Source: Pseudoneobacillus rhizosphaerae
Lineage (GTDB): Bacteria; Bacillota; Bacilli; Bacillales; Cytobacillaceae
Assembly (NCBI RefSeq): GCF_917563885.1
Contig: NZ_CAKJTG010000009.1
Coordinates: 124,001-188,000, forward strand
DNA length: 64,000 bases
Direction: 5' to 3'
Positions 45,386 to 53,578 of this stretch are shown here, in pieces. The notes beneath the pieces are model-generated. The model saw nothing but the letters and a program-made list of their open reading frames with translations. It ran no database searches and was not told where the DNA came from. The translations under genes were made by a program, and so were the position numbers. How positions within the stretch are numbered: position 1 is the stretch's first letter; each line of letters begins with the position of its first letter.

Positions 45386-45436
45386 ATAAAAAGAGTTACA
45401 AAGCAACTATTAATAATTGCTTTGTAACTCTTTTTT
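45386..45436. terminator. Terminator of the M23/LysM gene
   Basis: Stem of about 17 bp, AAAGAGTTACAAAGCAA/TTGCTTTGTAACTCTTT, with a 10-base loop and T-runs on both sides. Confidence 0.9.
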
Positions 45437-45450
45437 CATAAATATCCATT

Positions 45451-46332
45451 TTATTTGTTTGGATTATTTAATTTTTGTAATGGATAGATAACATCCGATT
45501 GTAAATGATTTAAGTTTTTAAGCTCATCAATTGACAATTTAGTTCTTACAGAAATGGAAGATAGTGTATCACCTTCTTGGACCACATAACTATTGTTTTT
45601 GGATTTAGGTACTTTCAGAGCTTGGTTTTCATAAATTTTTGTATCTGTTATCGTATTCATTCCTTGTAGCTTTTCAATTGTCGTTGAGTAAATTTGTGCA
45701 ATTGACCAAAGGGTTTCTCCCGATTTTACATTGTGAATAGCCATACTCTCTTCAGCTGTTGTCTCACTTTTTTCTTGGATAATGTTTTTCACAACAAATT
45801 GGGCATTTTCTTCTTCTGAGGCTTGTACCAAATTTCCAACTTCAACTTCTCCAAGAACTAGAGCTGGATTAAATGCGTTCTTTTTTTCGAACGTCCATTC
45901 GTTTTCATGTACCTCAAAGTGGAGGTGAACACCGTTCGACTCCCCTGTATTTCCCATTCTACCTATTATTTGACCTTTATTTATTCGTTGTCCCTCATTA
46001 ACTTCTCTTTTATTTAAATGCGCATATATCGTTTCTAAATTACTGTTATGTTTAATAAATATAACATGTCCATATGTATCGGAATAGTATGATTTGGTTA
46101 CCGTTCCATCGTCTACAGCAATAATTGGTGTATTTAAACTACCTGCAATATCAATTCCTTTATGTTGACCAAATCTTGTTCCATACGTATCCGATATAAT
46201 TCCATCAGTCGGCCAGAGCCAATCTATTGGCTTATCCAAATTACTTGCTTGAGGCTTACCTCCAAAGAATAACAAACTAACACAAAGTGCCATAATTCCC
46301 GCGATTAAAAATCGCTTTAAATAGTCAAGCAT
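45451..46332 (-). CDS. M23 peptidase with two C-terminal LysM domains
   Basis: Exported cell-wall endopeptidase of 293 residues. An N-terminal membrane or signal helix (residues 8-24) is followed by a peptidase M23 domain with zinc ligands His57 and Asp61 in QHKGID and His138 in HLHFE; His105 and His136 are the catalytic histidines. Two LysM domains (about 198-243 and 247-290, each starting with VKSGETLWSIA or VQEGDTLSSIS) bind peptidoglycan. The architecture suits a spore or septal wall hydrolase, but I cannot fix the ortholog. The ATG follows GAAGGAGGA. It diverges from the NERD gene. Confidence 0.85.
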   Translation of the reverse strand: MLDYLKRFLIAGIMALCVSLLFFGGKPQASNLDKPIDWLWPTDGIISDTYGTRFGQHKGIDIAGSLNTPIIAVDDGTVTKSYYSDTYGHVIFIKHNSNLETIYAHLNKREVNEGQRINKGQIIGRMGNTGESNGVHLHFEVHENEWTFEKKNAFNPALVLGEVEVGNLVQASEEENAQFVVKNIIQEKSETTAEESMAIHNVKSGETLWSIAQIYSTTIEKLQGMNTITDTKIYENQALKVPKSKNNSYVVQEGDTLSSISVRTKLSIDELKNLNHLQSDVIYPLQKLNNPNK

Positions 46333-46507
46333 GTTGCTCCTCCTTCAACTTGTATTCCCCTATCCACCATATGTATGTGTGAATATTTTTAGAACAATTC
46401 TAACGAAGAGTACTATGTTAGACACATTTCTTAGAATAGGACATGTCCACGGATTTTATACAAAATTAGGTAAAAAATAAATTGTTTAGAAAATATTCAA
46501 TAATTAC

Positions 46508-46536
46508 TTAACAAATTACTATGTTATTTCTATATG
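46508..46536 (+). promoter_or_regulatory. Possible promoter of the NERD gene
   Basis: TTAACA (46508-46513), 17 bases, TATATG (46531-46536). The -10 is a weak match. Start of transcription would be near 46543. Confidence 0.35.
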
Positions 46537-46575
46537 ATTTATTTGTACGTAGAATTTATGAGGGGAAATGATGCT

Positions 46576-47658
46576 ATGGCTTTTAAAGAAAGAACTGAAT
46601 CAAATTTATTAAAGTGTCTCAGAATATTGAACATAAGAATGGAATTAACTGAAGATGAAAGAAGGTATTATTTAAATCTAAAAAAAGGCTACGAAGGTGA
46701 AATACAGTTCGATTTAATAACCGAGAAGCTTCAAAGCAATTGCTTAATTTTAAACGATTTGCAGCTAAAGGCTAATAACACAACTTCCCAGTATGATACC
46801 TCTATTATTTTTCAAGAAACCTTTCATCTATTTGAGGTGAAGAATTTTGAAGGTGATTTTTGTTACGAACCCGATAAATTACAATCAGTCAAAGGGATAG
46901 ATTATAAAAATCCTTTACACCAGATAAATCGAAGCACAATCATCCTAAATCAATTACTTCAAAGCCACCGAATTAATTTTAATATTGAAGCACACGTCGT
47001 ATTTATTAACCCCGAATTTACTTTATTTCAAGCACCACCAAACCTACCATTTATTTATCCAACTCAGTTGAATCGCTTTTTAAAAAAGTTTAATACAATT
47101 CACTCCAGCTTAAATAACTTTCACAAGCAGTTAGCTGGTAAACTAGTTTCTTTGCACCAGACTGAATCCCCTTATGCTTTATTGCCTAAATATGAGTATT
47201 ACCAGCTTAAAAAGGGAATAACCTGTAAAGATTGTCAATCGTTTTTGATATCGGTTCATGGGAATTATGCCTTGTGTAGTGAATGCGGATGTAAAGAATC
47301 AGTTGAATCAGCCGTAATTCGTAATGTGATGGAAATTAAACTTCTTTTCCCTGATAGGAAAATCACAACAAATATTGTTTATGATTGGTGTGCAATTATA
47401 TCTTGTAAGAAGAGGATTAGTCGGATTTTGGGGAGGAACTTTAAGGTAATTGGTGTCCATCAATGGGCATATTTCAAGTTAGTGGAGTTTATTGATTTAA
47501 TGATAGATATTATGACAATAAATTTGGTGTGTTTTGTTCTTCATTGTCCTTATGAAAGACATTTTAAACATTTATCCATGTGTTTTGTCCTTCATCGACC
47601 TTATGAAGGACATTTTCATCATCTATTCCATGTGTTTTGTCCTTCATCGACCTTATGA
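46576..47658 (+). CDS. NERD-domain protein with zinc ribbon and repeat-encoded C-terminus
   Basis: The NERD (nuclease-related) domain covers about residues 30-150: GYEGEIQFD, then LILNDLQLKANNTTSQYDTSI and HLFEVKNFEGDF, which contain the Glu, Asp and ExK residues of restriction-like nucleases. A zinc ribbon follows (Cys217, Cys220, Cys234, Cys237). I start at ATG 46576 behind GAGGGGA; an in-frame ATG at 46558 is in the ribosome site. The last 40 or so residues are translated from a 52-bp tandem repeat (CFVLHCPYERHF, then CFVLHRPYEGHF), and the frame ends when a 52-bp step shifts it. The native C-terminus may therefore have been overwritten. Function is unknown. Confidence 0.8.
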   Translation: MAFKERTESNLLKCLRILNIRMELTEDERRYYLNLKKGYEGEIQFDLITEKLQSNCLILNDLQLKANNTTSQYDTSIIFQETFHLFEVKNFEGDFCYEPDKLQSVKGIDYKNPLHQINRSTIILNQLLQSHRINFNIEAHVVFINPEFTLFQAPPNLPFIYPTQLNRFLKKFNTIHSSLNNFHKQLAGKLVSLHQTESPYALLPKYEYYQLKKGITCKDCQSFLISVHGNYALCSECGCKESVESAVIRNVMEIKLLFPDRKITTNIVYDWCAIISCKKRISRILGRNFKVIGVHQWAYFKLVEFIDLMIDIMTINLVCFVLHCPYERHFKHLSMCFVLHRPYEGHFHHLFHVFCPSSTL

Positions 47659-47712
47659 AGGACATTTTTAACATCTACTCTATGTGTTCTGTCCTTCATA
47701 GGCTTTACACAA
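47529..47712 (+). repeat. Tandem palindromic repeat, 3.5 copies of 51-52 bp
   Basis: Units begin with GTGTTTTG at 47529, 47580 and 47632, and with GTGTTCTG at 47684. Each full unit contains the inverted repeat TGTCCTTCAT-N7-ATGAAGGACA, followed by a T-rich spacer ending in CCAT or CTAT. Copies 2 and 3 are nearly identical; copy 1 has a few changes; copy 4 keeps only the first arm. The array overlaps the 3' end of the NERD gene and continues beyond its stop codon. Confidence 0.9.
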
Positions 47713-47763
47713 AATATTCAATCAATAATTTAGGCGAACTATGTATTTTTATTTAAATCAACA

Positions 47764-47797
47764 GAAAAAGAGTCTGATCCTTAAAATCAGACTCTTC
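47764..47797. terminator. Terminator of sigX-rsiX
   Basis: AAGAGTCTGAT/ATCAGACTCTT stem with a 7-base loop and TTTTTC on the minus strand; the plus-strand flank is weaker. Confidence 0.9.
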
Positions 47798-47801
47798 ATA
47801 T

Positions 47802-48971
47802 TCAATGTAATATCACTTTATTAGGTGCGACAGGAACTTTAATTTCGTTTTCCATATTAAACCTGCCAATTTGAGTAATTGGACTATTTTCAAATTTCAC
47901 GGATTTATATCCAAACTCCTTGGCGGTTAATAGGATTGCCTCAATGCAATATACATATTTAGATTCATCTAGTAATTGTTCTTCACCCGTAAAGGTCAAA
48001 ACCAATTGTTCTTGGGAACTTACATTAATATCAAATACAAATTCGGCTGGAATCGATGGTTCTAAACCATAAGTAACATTACCAGCTCTCATGGATTCAA
48101 GAGCTGCTGCAATATCTGAAAACCCTTCAATTCCAGGTACAATGAATGGCGAATTTTGAGTATTTGGTCTAAATATGAAGTAGGATTTCTTTTTGGTTTC
48201 AGGTTTATTGACTTCAAATCGTTCTCCATAATTCCCAAGCATAATCCCCGGGTTACCATTTGTACTGAATGTGATTTTCTGGAGGTTCTCATTGCGGCTT
48301 ATCGTTTCCTCCAAAATACTAATAAATAAGGTTTCATTAGCCGACCCATTTCCGTATACATGATCTTCAGGTACATCAATATTCATTGTCTTCTCGTCTA
48401 TCATACTTAAAGTGGCGTTTAACGGAAAATAATCGCTTAATCCCCATTGTTCTTCTGTTAACTTTTCAGCTTGGCTTTGATATAGTTCGACCCATGAGCT
48501 ATTCTTTGGTACTAAGACCGAAACAGGTACAAATATTTGGGCGTTCTGATCAGGAATGGTATAAGTAATGACTTGTTGTTCATCTAGTTCTTCTTCGTAT
48601 ATGGCAGTTTCAGCAGGTGCTGCCATAATTGAAATATCTTGATGGCCACTAGAAATCCCATTTTTAGTATCATCATCAGGCATAATTTTCGTCATTTCCA
48701 TTTTATCACTGTTATCTAATACATCCTTACTTTCCTGTTTTAAAGCGGAATCTTGAAAATTCCCTTGCCATACTTGTGGGGCTAATATGAATAACAACAG
48801 AACTGCCGCAAGAGTTGCTACAGAAGGAACAATCCAAGCTGGTGCTCTTCGTTTTTTCGTTTTTAAAGAAAGACTTTGATAGATGTCACGAGGATCGCGA
48901 TGATCTTTTATTTTTGGCATTTGCTGTAATAATTGTTCGAGCTCATGATCGCTCCACTCTGACTTTTTCAT
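47802..48971 (-). CDS. rsiX: Anti-sigma-X factor RsiX
   Basis: 389-residue transmembrane regulator that binds and inhibits sigma-X. The N-terminal cytoplasmic part (WSDHELEQLLQQMPKIKDHRD) binds the sigma factor. One membrane helix lies at about 45-65 (IVPSVATLAAVLLLFILAP), followed by an extracellular domain with two repeats of similar fold. Its start ATG, behind AAGGAGG, lies 29 bases inside sigX, so expression is coupled. A strong terminator follows. Confidence 0.9.
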   Translation of the reverse strand: MKKSEWSDHELEQLLQQMPKIKDHRDPRDIYQSLSLKTKKRRAPAWIVPSVATLAAVLLLFILAPQVWQGNFQDSALKQESKDVLDNSDKMEMTKIMPDDDTKNGISSGHQDISIMAAPAETAIYEEELDEQQVITYTIPDQNAQIFVPVSVLVPKNSSWVELYQSQAEKLTEEQWGLSDYFPLNATLSMIDEKTMNIDVPEDHVYGNGSANETLFISILEETISRNENLQKITFSTNGNPGIMLGNYGERFEVNKPETKKKSYFIFRPNTQNSPFIVPGIEGFSDIAAALESMRAGNVTYGLEPSIPAEFVFDINVSSQEQLVLTFTGEEQLLDESKYVYCIEAILLTAKEFGYKSVKFENSPITQIGRFNMENEIKVPVAPNKVILH

Positions 48972-49497
48972 TGGTGTTTTCCTCCTTCCCTAGCAATTCT
49001 TCCATGTTCTTTTTCAAAACCTTTAGAGCTCGGTGCTGCGTTGTTTTCACTTTACTTTCAGTCCAACCAAGCGCTTCCGCTGTTTCGGTTATCGATAATT
49101 CCTGAATATATCTCATAATTACGACCATTTTCTGGTCTACCGTACAGTTTTCTAATCCTTGATACATCAATTGAATTTCTTCTTTCTGTATAGCTATTTC
49201 TTCAGGGATTGGATACTCATCTTTTACTTGCTGAGACGACCAGTCAAACTTCTCCATTATTTTTTGTTTCCAGCCCTTTTGTTTGCGAAAAGCATCAATA
49301 GCTACGTTCCTTGCGATTGAAAATAACCATGTTTTCTCACTACTTTTCCCCTCAAAGTGTTGATGAGATTTTAACACTCTGATGTATACCTCTTGCATTA
49401 AGTCTTCCGCTTGCTCTCTATTTCTCACCATATAAAAGAGAAATTGAAAAACATCTTGATGGTACTTTTCATAGAGATCGTTGAAAACGGAGTCCAA
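48943..49497 (-). CDS. sigX: ECF sigma factor sigma-X
   Basis: Extracytoplasmic-function sigma factor that controls cell-envelope charge genes in Bacillus. I choose TTG 49497 (184 residues, MDSVFNDLYEKYHQDVF), because it aligns with B. subtilis SigX (MEETFQLLYDTYHQDLF) and has GGGGAGGGG at six bases; the ATG two codons upstream overlaps that ribosome site. Region 2 is EQAEDLMQEVYIRVLKS and EKTWLFSIARNVAIDAF; region 4 is LSITETAEALGWTESKVKTT. The promoter just upstream has the ECF consensus, so the gene is autoregulated. Confidence 0.94.
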   Translation of the reverse strand: MDSVFNDLYEKYHQDVFQFLFYMVRNREQAEDLMQEVYIRVLKSHQHFEGKSSEKTWLFSIARNVAIDAFRKQKGWKQKIMEKFDWSSQQVKDEYPIPEEIAIQKEEIQLMYQGLENCTVDQKMVVIMRYIQELSITETAEALGWTESKVKTTQHRALKVLKKNMEELLGKEENTNEKVRVERS

Positions 49498-49523
49498 AGC
49501 CATCCCCTCCCCGTTCATAGAAT

Positions 49524-49552
49524 TAGTCGTAATTTATATAGAAAAAGTTTCA
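49524..49552 (-). promoter_or_regulatory. Autoregulated sigma-X promoter
   Basis: TGAAAC (49547-49552) and CGAC (49526-49529) are exactly 17 bases apart, the ECF sigma-X pattern. The leader to sigX is about 20 bases. Confidence 0.8.
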
Positions 49553-49576
49553 CTTTTAAATATAGACTTTTTCATA

Positions 49577-49615
49577 ATAAAAAGGAAGGTATTTTATGTA
49601 AAAACACCTTCCTTT
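49577..49615 (-). terminator. Terminator of resDE
   Basis: A 15-bp stem, AAAGGAAGGTGTTTT with AAAATACCTTCCTTT (one G-T pair), 5-base loop, T-rich tail on the minus strand. Confidence 0.9.
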
Positions 49616-49724
49616 AGTACAATATTATTTAAAAATTTAGATTATTACCTTTACTGCAACAACTAGCCTCTCACGCTTTTAATTGTTACATGTGAATCAA
49701 GAACTTTCGGCATTTTTCCTTGTT

Positions 49725-51515
49725 TTACTCGTTTCTTCGCGGAATAAAGAAGGAAAATGTCGTACCTTGTCCTAATTTACTTTGAACAGAAATATGACCT
49801 TTATGCGCATCGACAATATTCTTTGCGATTGCTAATCCGAGCCCAGTTCCAGAACGGCCTCGTGTTCTAGCTTTATCAGCTTTATAAAATCGTTCAAATA
49901 TAAATGGCAAATCTTCTTCTGGAATACCGGATCCCGAATCCTTAACTTCAAATGACATCCCTTTTTCATCCGTTGTTTCTGTTACGACAACACTACCGCC
50001 ATTTGGTGTGTGTCGGATGGCGTTATCGATTAAATTCGTTAATACTTGTTCAATACGATCGGGGTCTAGTAAGAAGGAATGATCGCTTTCAGTCATCAAT
50101 ACAGATAACTCAATCTCTCTTTCTTTTGCAAGTCCTTGGAATTTACGAATGATTCGTTGGATATAGACAGGTATTTCTACCCTATCAATAGAAAGTAAAA
50201 GGTGGCCTGCTTCCATTCGTGCTAAGTCAAGTAGTTCATTTACTAAACGACCCATTCTGAGTGACTCATCATAGATGACTCTAGCCATTTCCTTCTTCTC
50301 TTCATTCGTTTGAGCAATATCATCAATTATGGCCTCACTATAGCCCTGTAACATCGCAATTGGTGTTCTAAGCTCATGTGAGACATTTGCGATGAAATCC
50401 TTTCGGAGTTTATCCATCTGTCTTTCTTCTGTCATATCACGAATAACAGCAACAGCACCTCTAATAAATTTATTATTATAAAGAGGTGTCATAATCACAA
50501 CCCAGTATCTACCTTGTATCGATACTTCACCAACTTGTTCTTGTTCAGTACTTACAGCCATTTGAAAAAGCTCATCCACTTTGGAAGGTATTGCTTCTGT
50601 TTTACCATGTGTATTCCCTTGTTCAAAATACCAGTTTTGTAAAAATCTCTCAGCTGGAGGATTTGTAATTAAAATGGTCCCATCACGATTAAAAGTGATT
50701 ACTCCATCTGCCATACTACTTAATATACTTGATAATTGTTCTTTTTCCTGATTAAGAGCATGCATATTAAATTTGAGCTGTCTTCCCATCTGGTTGAATG
50801 CAGTTGCCAATTCGCCAATTTCATCATTTGTTAGGATAGGAACCTTAGTATCAAACTTTCCCCTTGCGACTTCAAAGGCTGCTTCACGCATTTTTCGAAG
50901 AGGAGCCGTAATTCTGGTGGATAAAAAGAATGCAAAGATGGTTGTTAAAATTATGGCAACACCAGCAACAAGTAGAATGAACTTTGTTGTTGAGTTTGAC
51001 GTTTGTTCGATAACTTCTAAAGATTGATAAATAAAAACAGCACCATAGTCAGAATTAGATTGCTTGAAAGGGACACCTATTATAACATGATTAAGATTTT
51101 TATCTTGATTAGAATCTGAAAGAGGAAGCGATGATACTTTCTTCTTAATCTCGCCTCCCGCTAACACCTTTGATAACAATGGGTCATTTTCAATATCAGA
51201 GAACAAAAGCCTTTGAGATTCTTCAGTATTCGGAGAATAATAAAGTTCATTTTCACCTTCAACAATTAGTACCTTTGTTACTTCATCCACTAATTTCCAA
51301 GAAACCTCAAGACCTAAAGATAATTCCTCTTCGTTATGTTCCTCTAAAATACTTGCAATTCTAGTTGCCGTATTAAAAAGTCCCTTTTCCGTTTCAGATA
51401 TATGATAGTTTTCAAAAAACTGTAAAAGCATAACAGTAAGAATAAACAAAATAAAGGAAACAAGTAAAAGAATCGTTAACCATAATTTCCCTACTACACT
51501 TTTAAAAACAATCAT
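49725..51515 (-). CDS. resE: Redox-sensing sensor histidine kinase ResE
   Basis: Membrane kinase that phosphorylates ResD under oxygen limitation and nitric oxide. The 596-residue protein has membrane helices at about 10-30 and 180-200 around an extracellular sensor domain, HAMP at 200-255, PAS at about 265-340, a HisKA domain with the phospho-His near residue 380 (VSHELRTPIAML), and an ATPase domain with NLIDNAIRHTP and GTGLGLAIAK. The start overlaps the resD stop by four bases. A strong terminator follows. Confidence 0.96.
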   Translation of the reverse strand: MIVFKSVVGKLWLTILLLVSFILFILTVMLLQFFENYHISETEKGLFNTATRIASILEEHNEEELSLGLEVSWKLVDEVTKVLIVEGENELYYSPNTEESQRLLFSDIENDPLLSKVLAGGEIKKKVSSLPLSDSNQDKNLNHVIIGVPFKQSNSDYGAVFIYQSLEVIEQTSNSTTKFILLVAGVAIILTTIFAFFLSTRITAPLRKMREAAFEVARGKFDTKVPILTNDEIGELATAFNQMGRQLKFNMHALNQEKEQLSSILSSMADGVITFNRDGTILITNPPAERFLQNWYFEQGNTHGKTEAIPSKVDELFQMAVSTEQEQVGEVSIQGRYWVVIMTPLYNNKFIRGAVAVIRDMTEERQMDKLRKDFIANVSHELRTPIAMLQGYSEAIIDDIAQTNEEKKEMARVIYDESLRMGRLVNELLDLARMEAGHLLLSIDRVEIPVYIQRIIRKFQGLAKEREIELSVLMTESDHSFLLDPDRIEQVLTNLIDNAIRHTPNGGSVVVTETTDEKGMSFEVKDSGSGIPEEDLPFIFERFYKADKARTRGRSGTGLGLAIAKNIVDAHKGHISVQSKLGQGTTFSFFIPRRNE

Positions 51516-52228
51516 TCATTTATGACCTCAAATTTGTAACCCACACCCCATACTGTTACGATCATTCTTGCTGCTTGCTCTGACACTTTATTTAACTTCT
51601 CTCTTAAACGCTTTACATGCGTATCCACAGTTCTAAGGTCACCAAAGAATTCATAATGCCAAACCTCTTTAAGAAGCTGTTCACGATCGAATACTTTATC
51701 AGGAGCTTTTGCTAAGAAGAATAATAGTTCATATTCTTTAGGAGTTAAGCTAACCTCTTTACCATCTGCTAGTACCCGATGAGCATCGTTATCAATTGTT
51801 AAATGTGGGAACACAATGACATCTTTTGTTGAAGTATCAGTTTGCAGATAACTAGTTTGTGAAGAACGACGTAGCAACGCTTTTACTCGTAGTACAACTT
51901 CGCGAGGGCTAAAGGGTTTAACGATATAATCATCTGTTCCAACCTCAAAGCCTTGAACACGATTAATTTCTTCACCCTTTGCTGTCAACATAATAACGGG
52001 TGTTGCTTTCTTTTCTCTTAATTCTCGACATACCTCAATGCCATCTTTGCCTGGCATCATTAAATCAAGTAAAATAACATCATAATCATTATTGATTGCT
52101 TTAACTAAAGCTTCGTTACCATCTTCAGCTTCATCAATTGTATATTCTTCTCGCTCTAAATACATTTTTAATAAGCGACGAATTCTTTCTTCATCATCAA
52201 CGACTAAAATTCTAACATCCTTTTCCAT
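51512..52228 (-). CDS. resD: Response regulator ResD
   Basis: OmpR-type transcription regulator of aerobic and anaerobic respiration genes. Residues 1-120 are the receiver, with acidic DDEER and phospho-acceptor Asp55 in LLDLMMPG and Lys in YIVKPFS. Residues 140-235 form the winged helix (PKEYELLFFLAKAPD, VDTHVKRLREK). I start it at ATG 52228, just after a TTG at 52231; both lie downstream of GGGGTGAT. resE overlaps it. Although res genes are adjacent, the terminator after resC separates the transcript ends. Confidence 0.97.
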   Translation of the reverse strand: MEKDVRILVVDDEERIRRLLKMYLEREEYTIDEAEDGNEALVKAINNDYDVILLDLMMPGKDGIEVCRELREKKATPVIMLTAKGEEINRVQGFEVGTDDYIVKPFSPREVVLRVKALLRRSSQTSYLQTDTSTKDVIVFPHLTIDNDAHRVLADGKEVSLTPKEYELLFFLAKAPDKVFDREQLLKEVWHYEFFGDLRTVDTHVKRLREKLNKVSEQAARMIVTVWGVGYKFEVINE

Positions 52229-52336
52229 CAATAATCACCCCATGAATTAATTTTACAAAATAAAAAACTAATTTTCTATGCTTTTTCCTTTAAATATGTT
52301 GCAAATTTGGTAATTTATCAATTTAAGTAATTTTTG

Positions 52337-52369
52337 AAAAAAGCCTTCACGTAATATACTGTGAAGGCA
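52337..52369 (-). terminator. Terminator after resABC
   Basis: GCCTTCAC/GTGAAGGC stem with a 10-base loop and TTTTTTC on the minus strand, 12 bases after resC and upstream of resD. Confidence 0.9.
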
Positions 52370-52381
52370 ACTTTGTTTTTA

Positions 52382-53566
52382 CTAACCAGCGTAAGAATGT
52401 AATCCTGCTATTACAAGGTTAACGGCTACAAGATTAAACATGATAATGACAAATCCAATTACCGCTAACCAAGCGGATTTCTCACCATGCCACCCTTTAG
52501 ATAATCTAAGATGAAGAAAAGCCGCGTAAAATAACCAAGTAATAAGTGCCCAAACTTCTTTAGGATCCCAACCCCAAAACCGTGTCCAAGCTATTTGCGC
52601 CCAAATCATGGCAAATATTAATGCTCCTAAAGTAAATACGGGAAAGCCGATTAATACAGAACGATAACTAATCTCATCCACTAAATCCAAATTAATATTT
52701 TTCACTAGTGGTTGAAGTGAAGCCGCAATTCTTTTTCTTAAGATTAATCTTAAAAGAAAATATAAAACTATACCAGAAGCAAAGGACCAAATAACAGTAT
52801 TTAATTTCTTGGCATTAATGATTGCTGGTGTTTCAATTAATGGTTTAAAAGCGCCTTCTGTTAACAGTTCCCCTTTGTGAGGACCAACTAACGCAGGCAT
52901 TGTATATTCAGTGGCCACTTCTTTTCCTGCTTTATCAACCCAAGTAAATTCGGCTTGATAATCTAATGCAGAAAATGTAGAGGCCGTTATAACGAAGCCA
53001 AGTGTTGTTACTAAACCAAAAAAGACAATTTCTAACCACAAAGTTCGCTTACTAGATTTTGTTTGATCAACAAACTTCACTAAGTAGATTAGCCCCGCAG
53101 CAAAACTAATTGCTAAAATAGCTTCTCCAAGTGCAGCCGTTGTTACATGAATATGAAGCCAATCACTTTGTAAGGCAGGAATTAATGGAGATATTTCTCT
53201 AGGAAACATACTTGCATATGCTATTACTAAAATAGCTACTGGTAATGTAAATAAACCTAGCAATGGAGTTTTATATATGAAATATATCACTATAAAAGCC
53301 CCAACTAACGCCATCCCAAAAAAGGTTGTAAATTCAAATAAATTGCTAACTGGGGCATGACCTGCTGCGATCCATCTTGTAATAAAGTAGCCTACCTGGG
53401 AAATGAAACCAATAACAGTTAATATTATGGCAATTTTTCCCCATGCATTTGTTGATTGTTTCTCACCAACACTTTTCTTCGCTTTAATTGCTCCTCCGAA
53501 AAACAATGTTGCAATTAAATATAGAATAAAAGCTATATATAATAAGTTTGAACTTAACGTTACCAA
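52382..53566 (-). CDS. resC: Cytochrome c biogenesis protein ResC (CcsA family)
   Basis: Heme-handling membrane protein of system II cytochrome c maturation. The 394-residue protein has about eight helices and the tryptophan-rich heme motif [11 protein letters not shown] near residue 330, with conserved histidines in WLHIHVTTA and [14 protein letters not shown]. It starts at TTG behind AGGGGG, following [10 protein letters not shown], which resembles the ResC start. It follows resB by 12 bases. A terminator separates it from resD. Confidence 0.95.
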   Translation of the reverse strand: MVTLSSNLLYIAFILYLIATLFFGGAIKAKKSVGEKQSTNAWGKIAIILTVIGFISQVGYFITRWIAAGHAPVSNLFEFTTFFGMALVGAFIVIYFIYKTPLLGLFTLPVAILVIAYASMFPREISPLIPALQSDWLHIHVTTAALGEAILAISFAAGLIYLVKFVDQTKSSKRTLWLEIVFFGLVTTLGFVITASTFSALDYQAEFTWVDKAGKEVATEYTMPALVGPHKGELLTEGAFKPLIETPAIINAKKLNTVIWSFASGIVLYFLLRLILRKRIAASLQPLVKNINLDLVDEISYRSVLIGFPVFTLGALIFAMIWAQIAWTRFWGWDPKEVWALITWLFYAAFLHLRLSKGWHGEKSAWLAVIGFVIIMFNLVAVNLVIAGLHSYAG

Positions 53567-53578
53567 ACCTTAATCCCC

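Noticed and set aside
47529-47712. CRISPR array
   Set aside because: The whole 52-bp unit, including the spacer part, is conserved between copies, and there are no cas genes; it is a tandem repeat.
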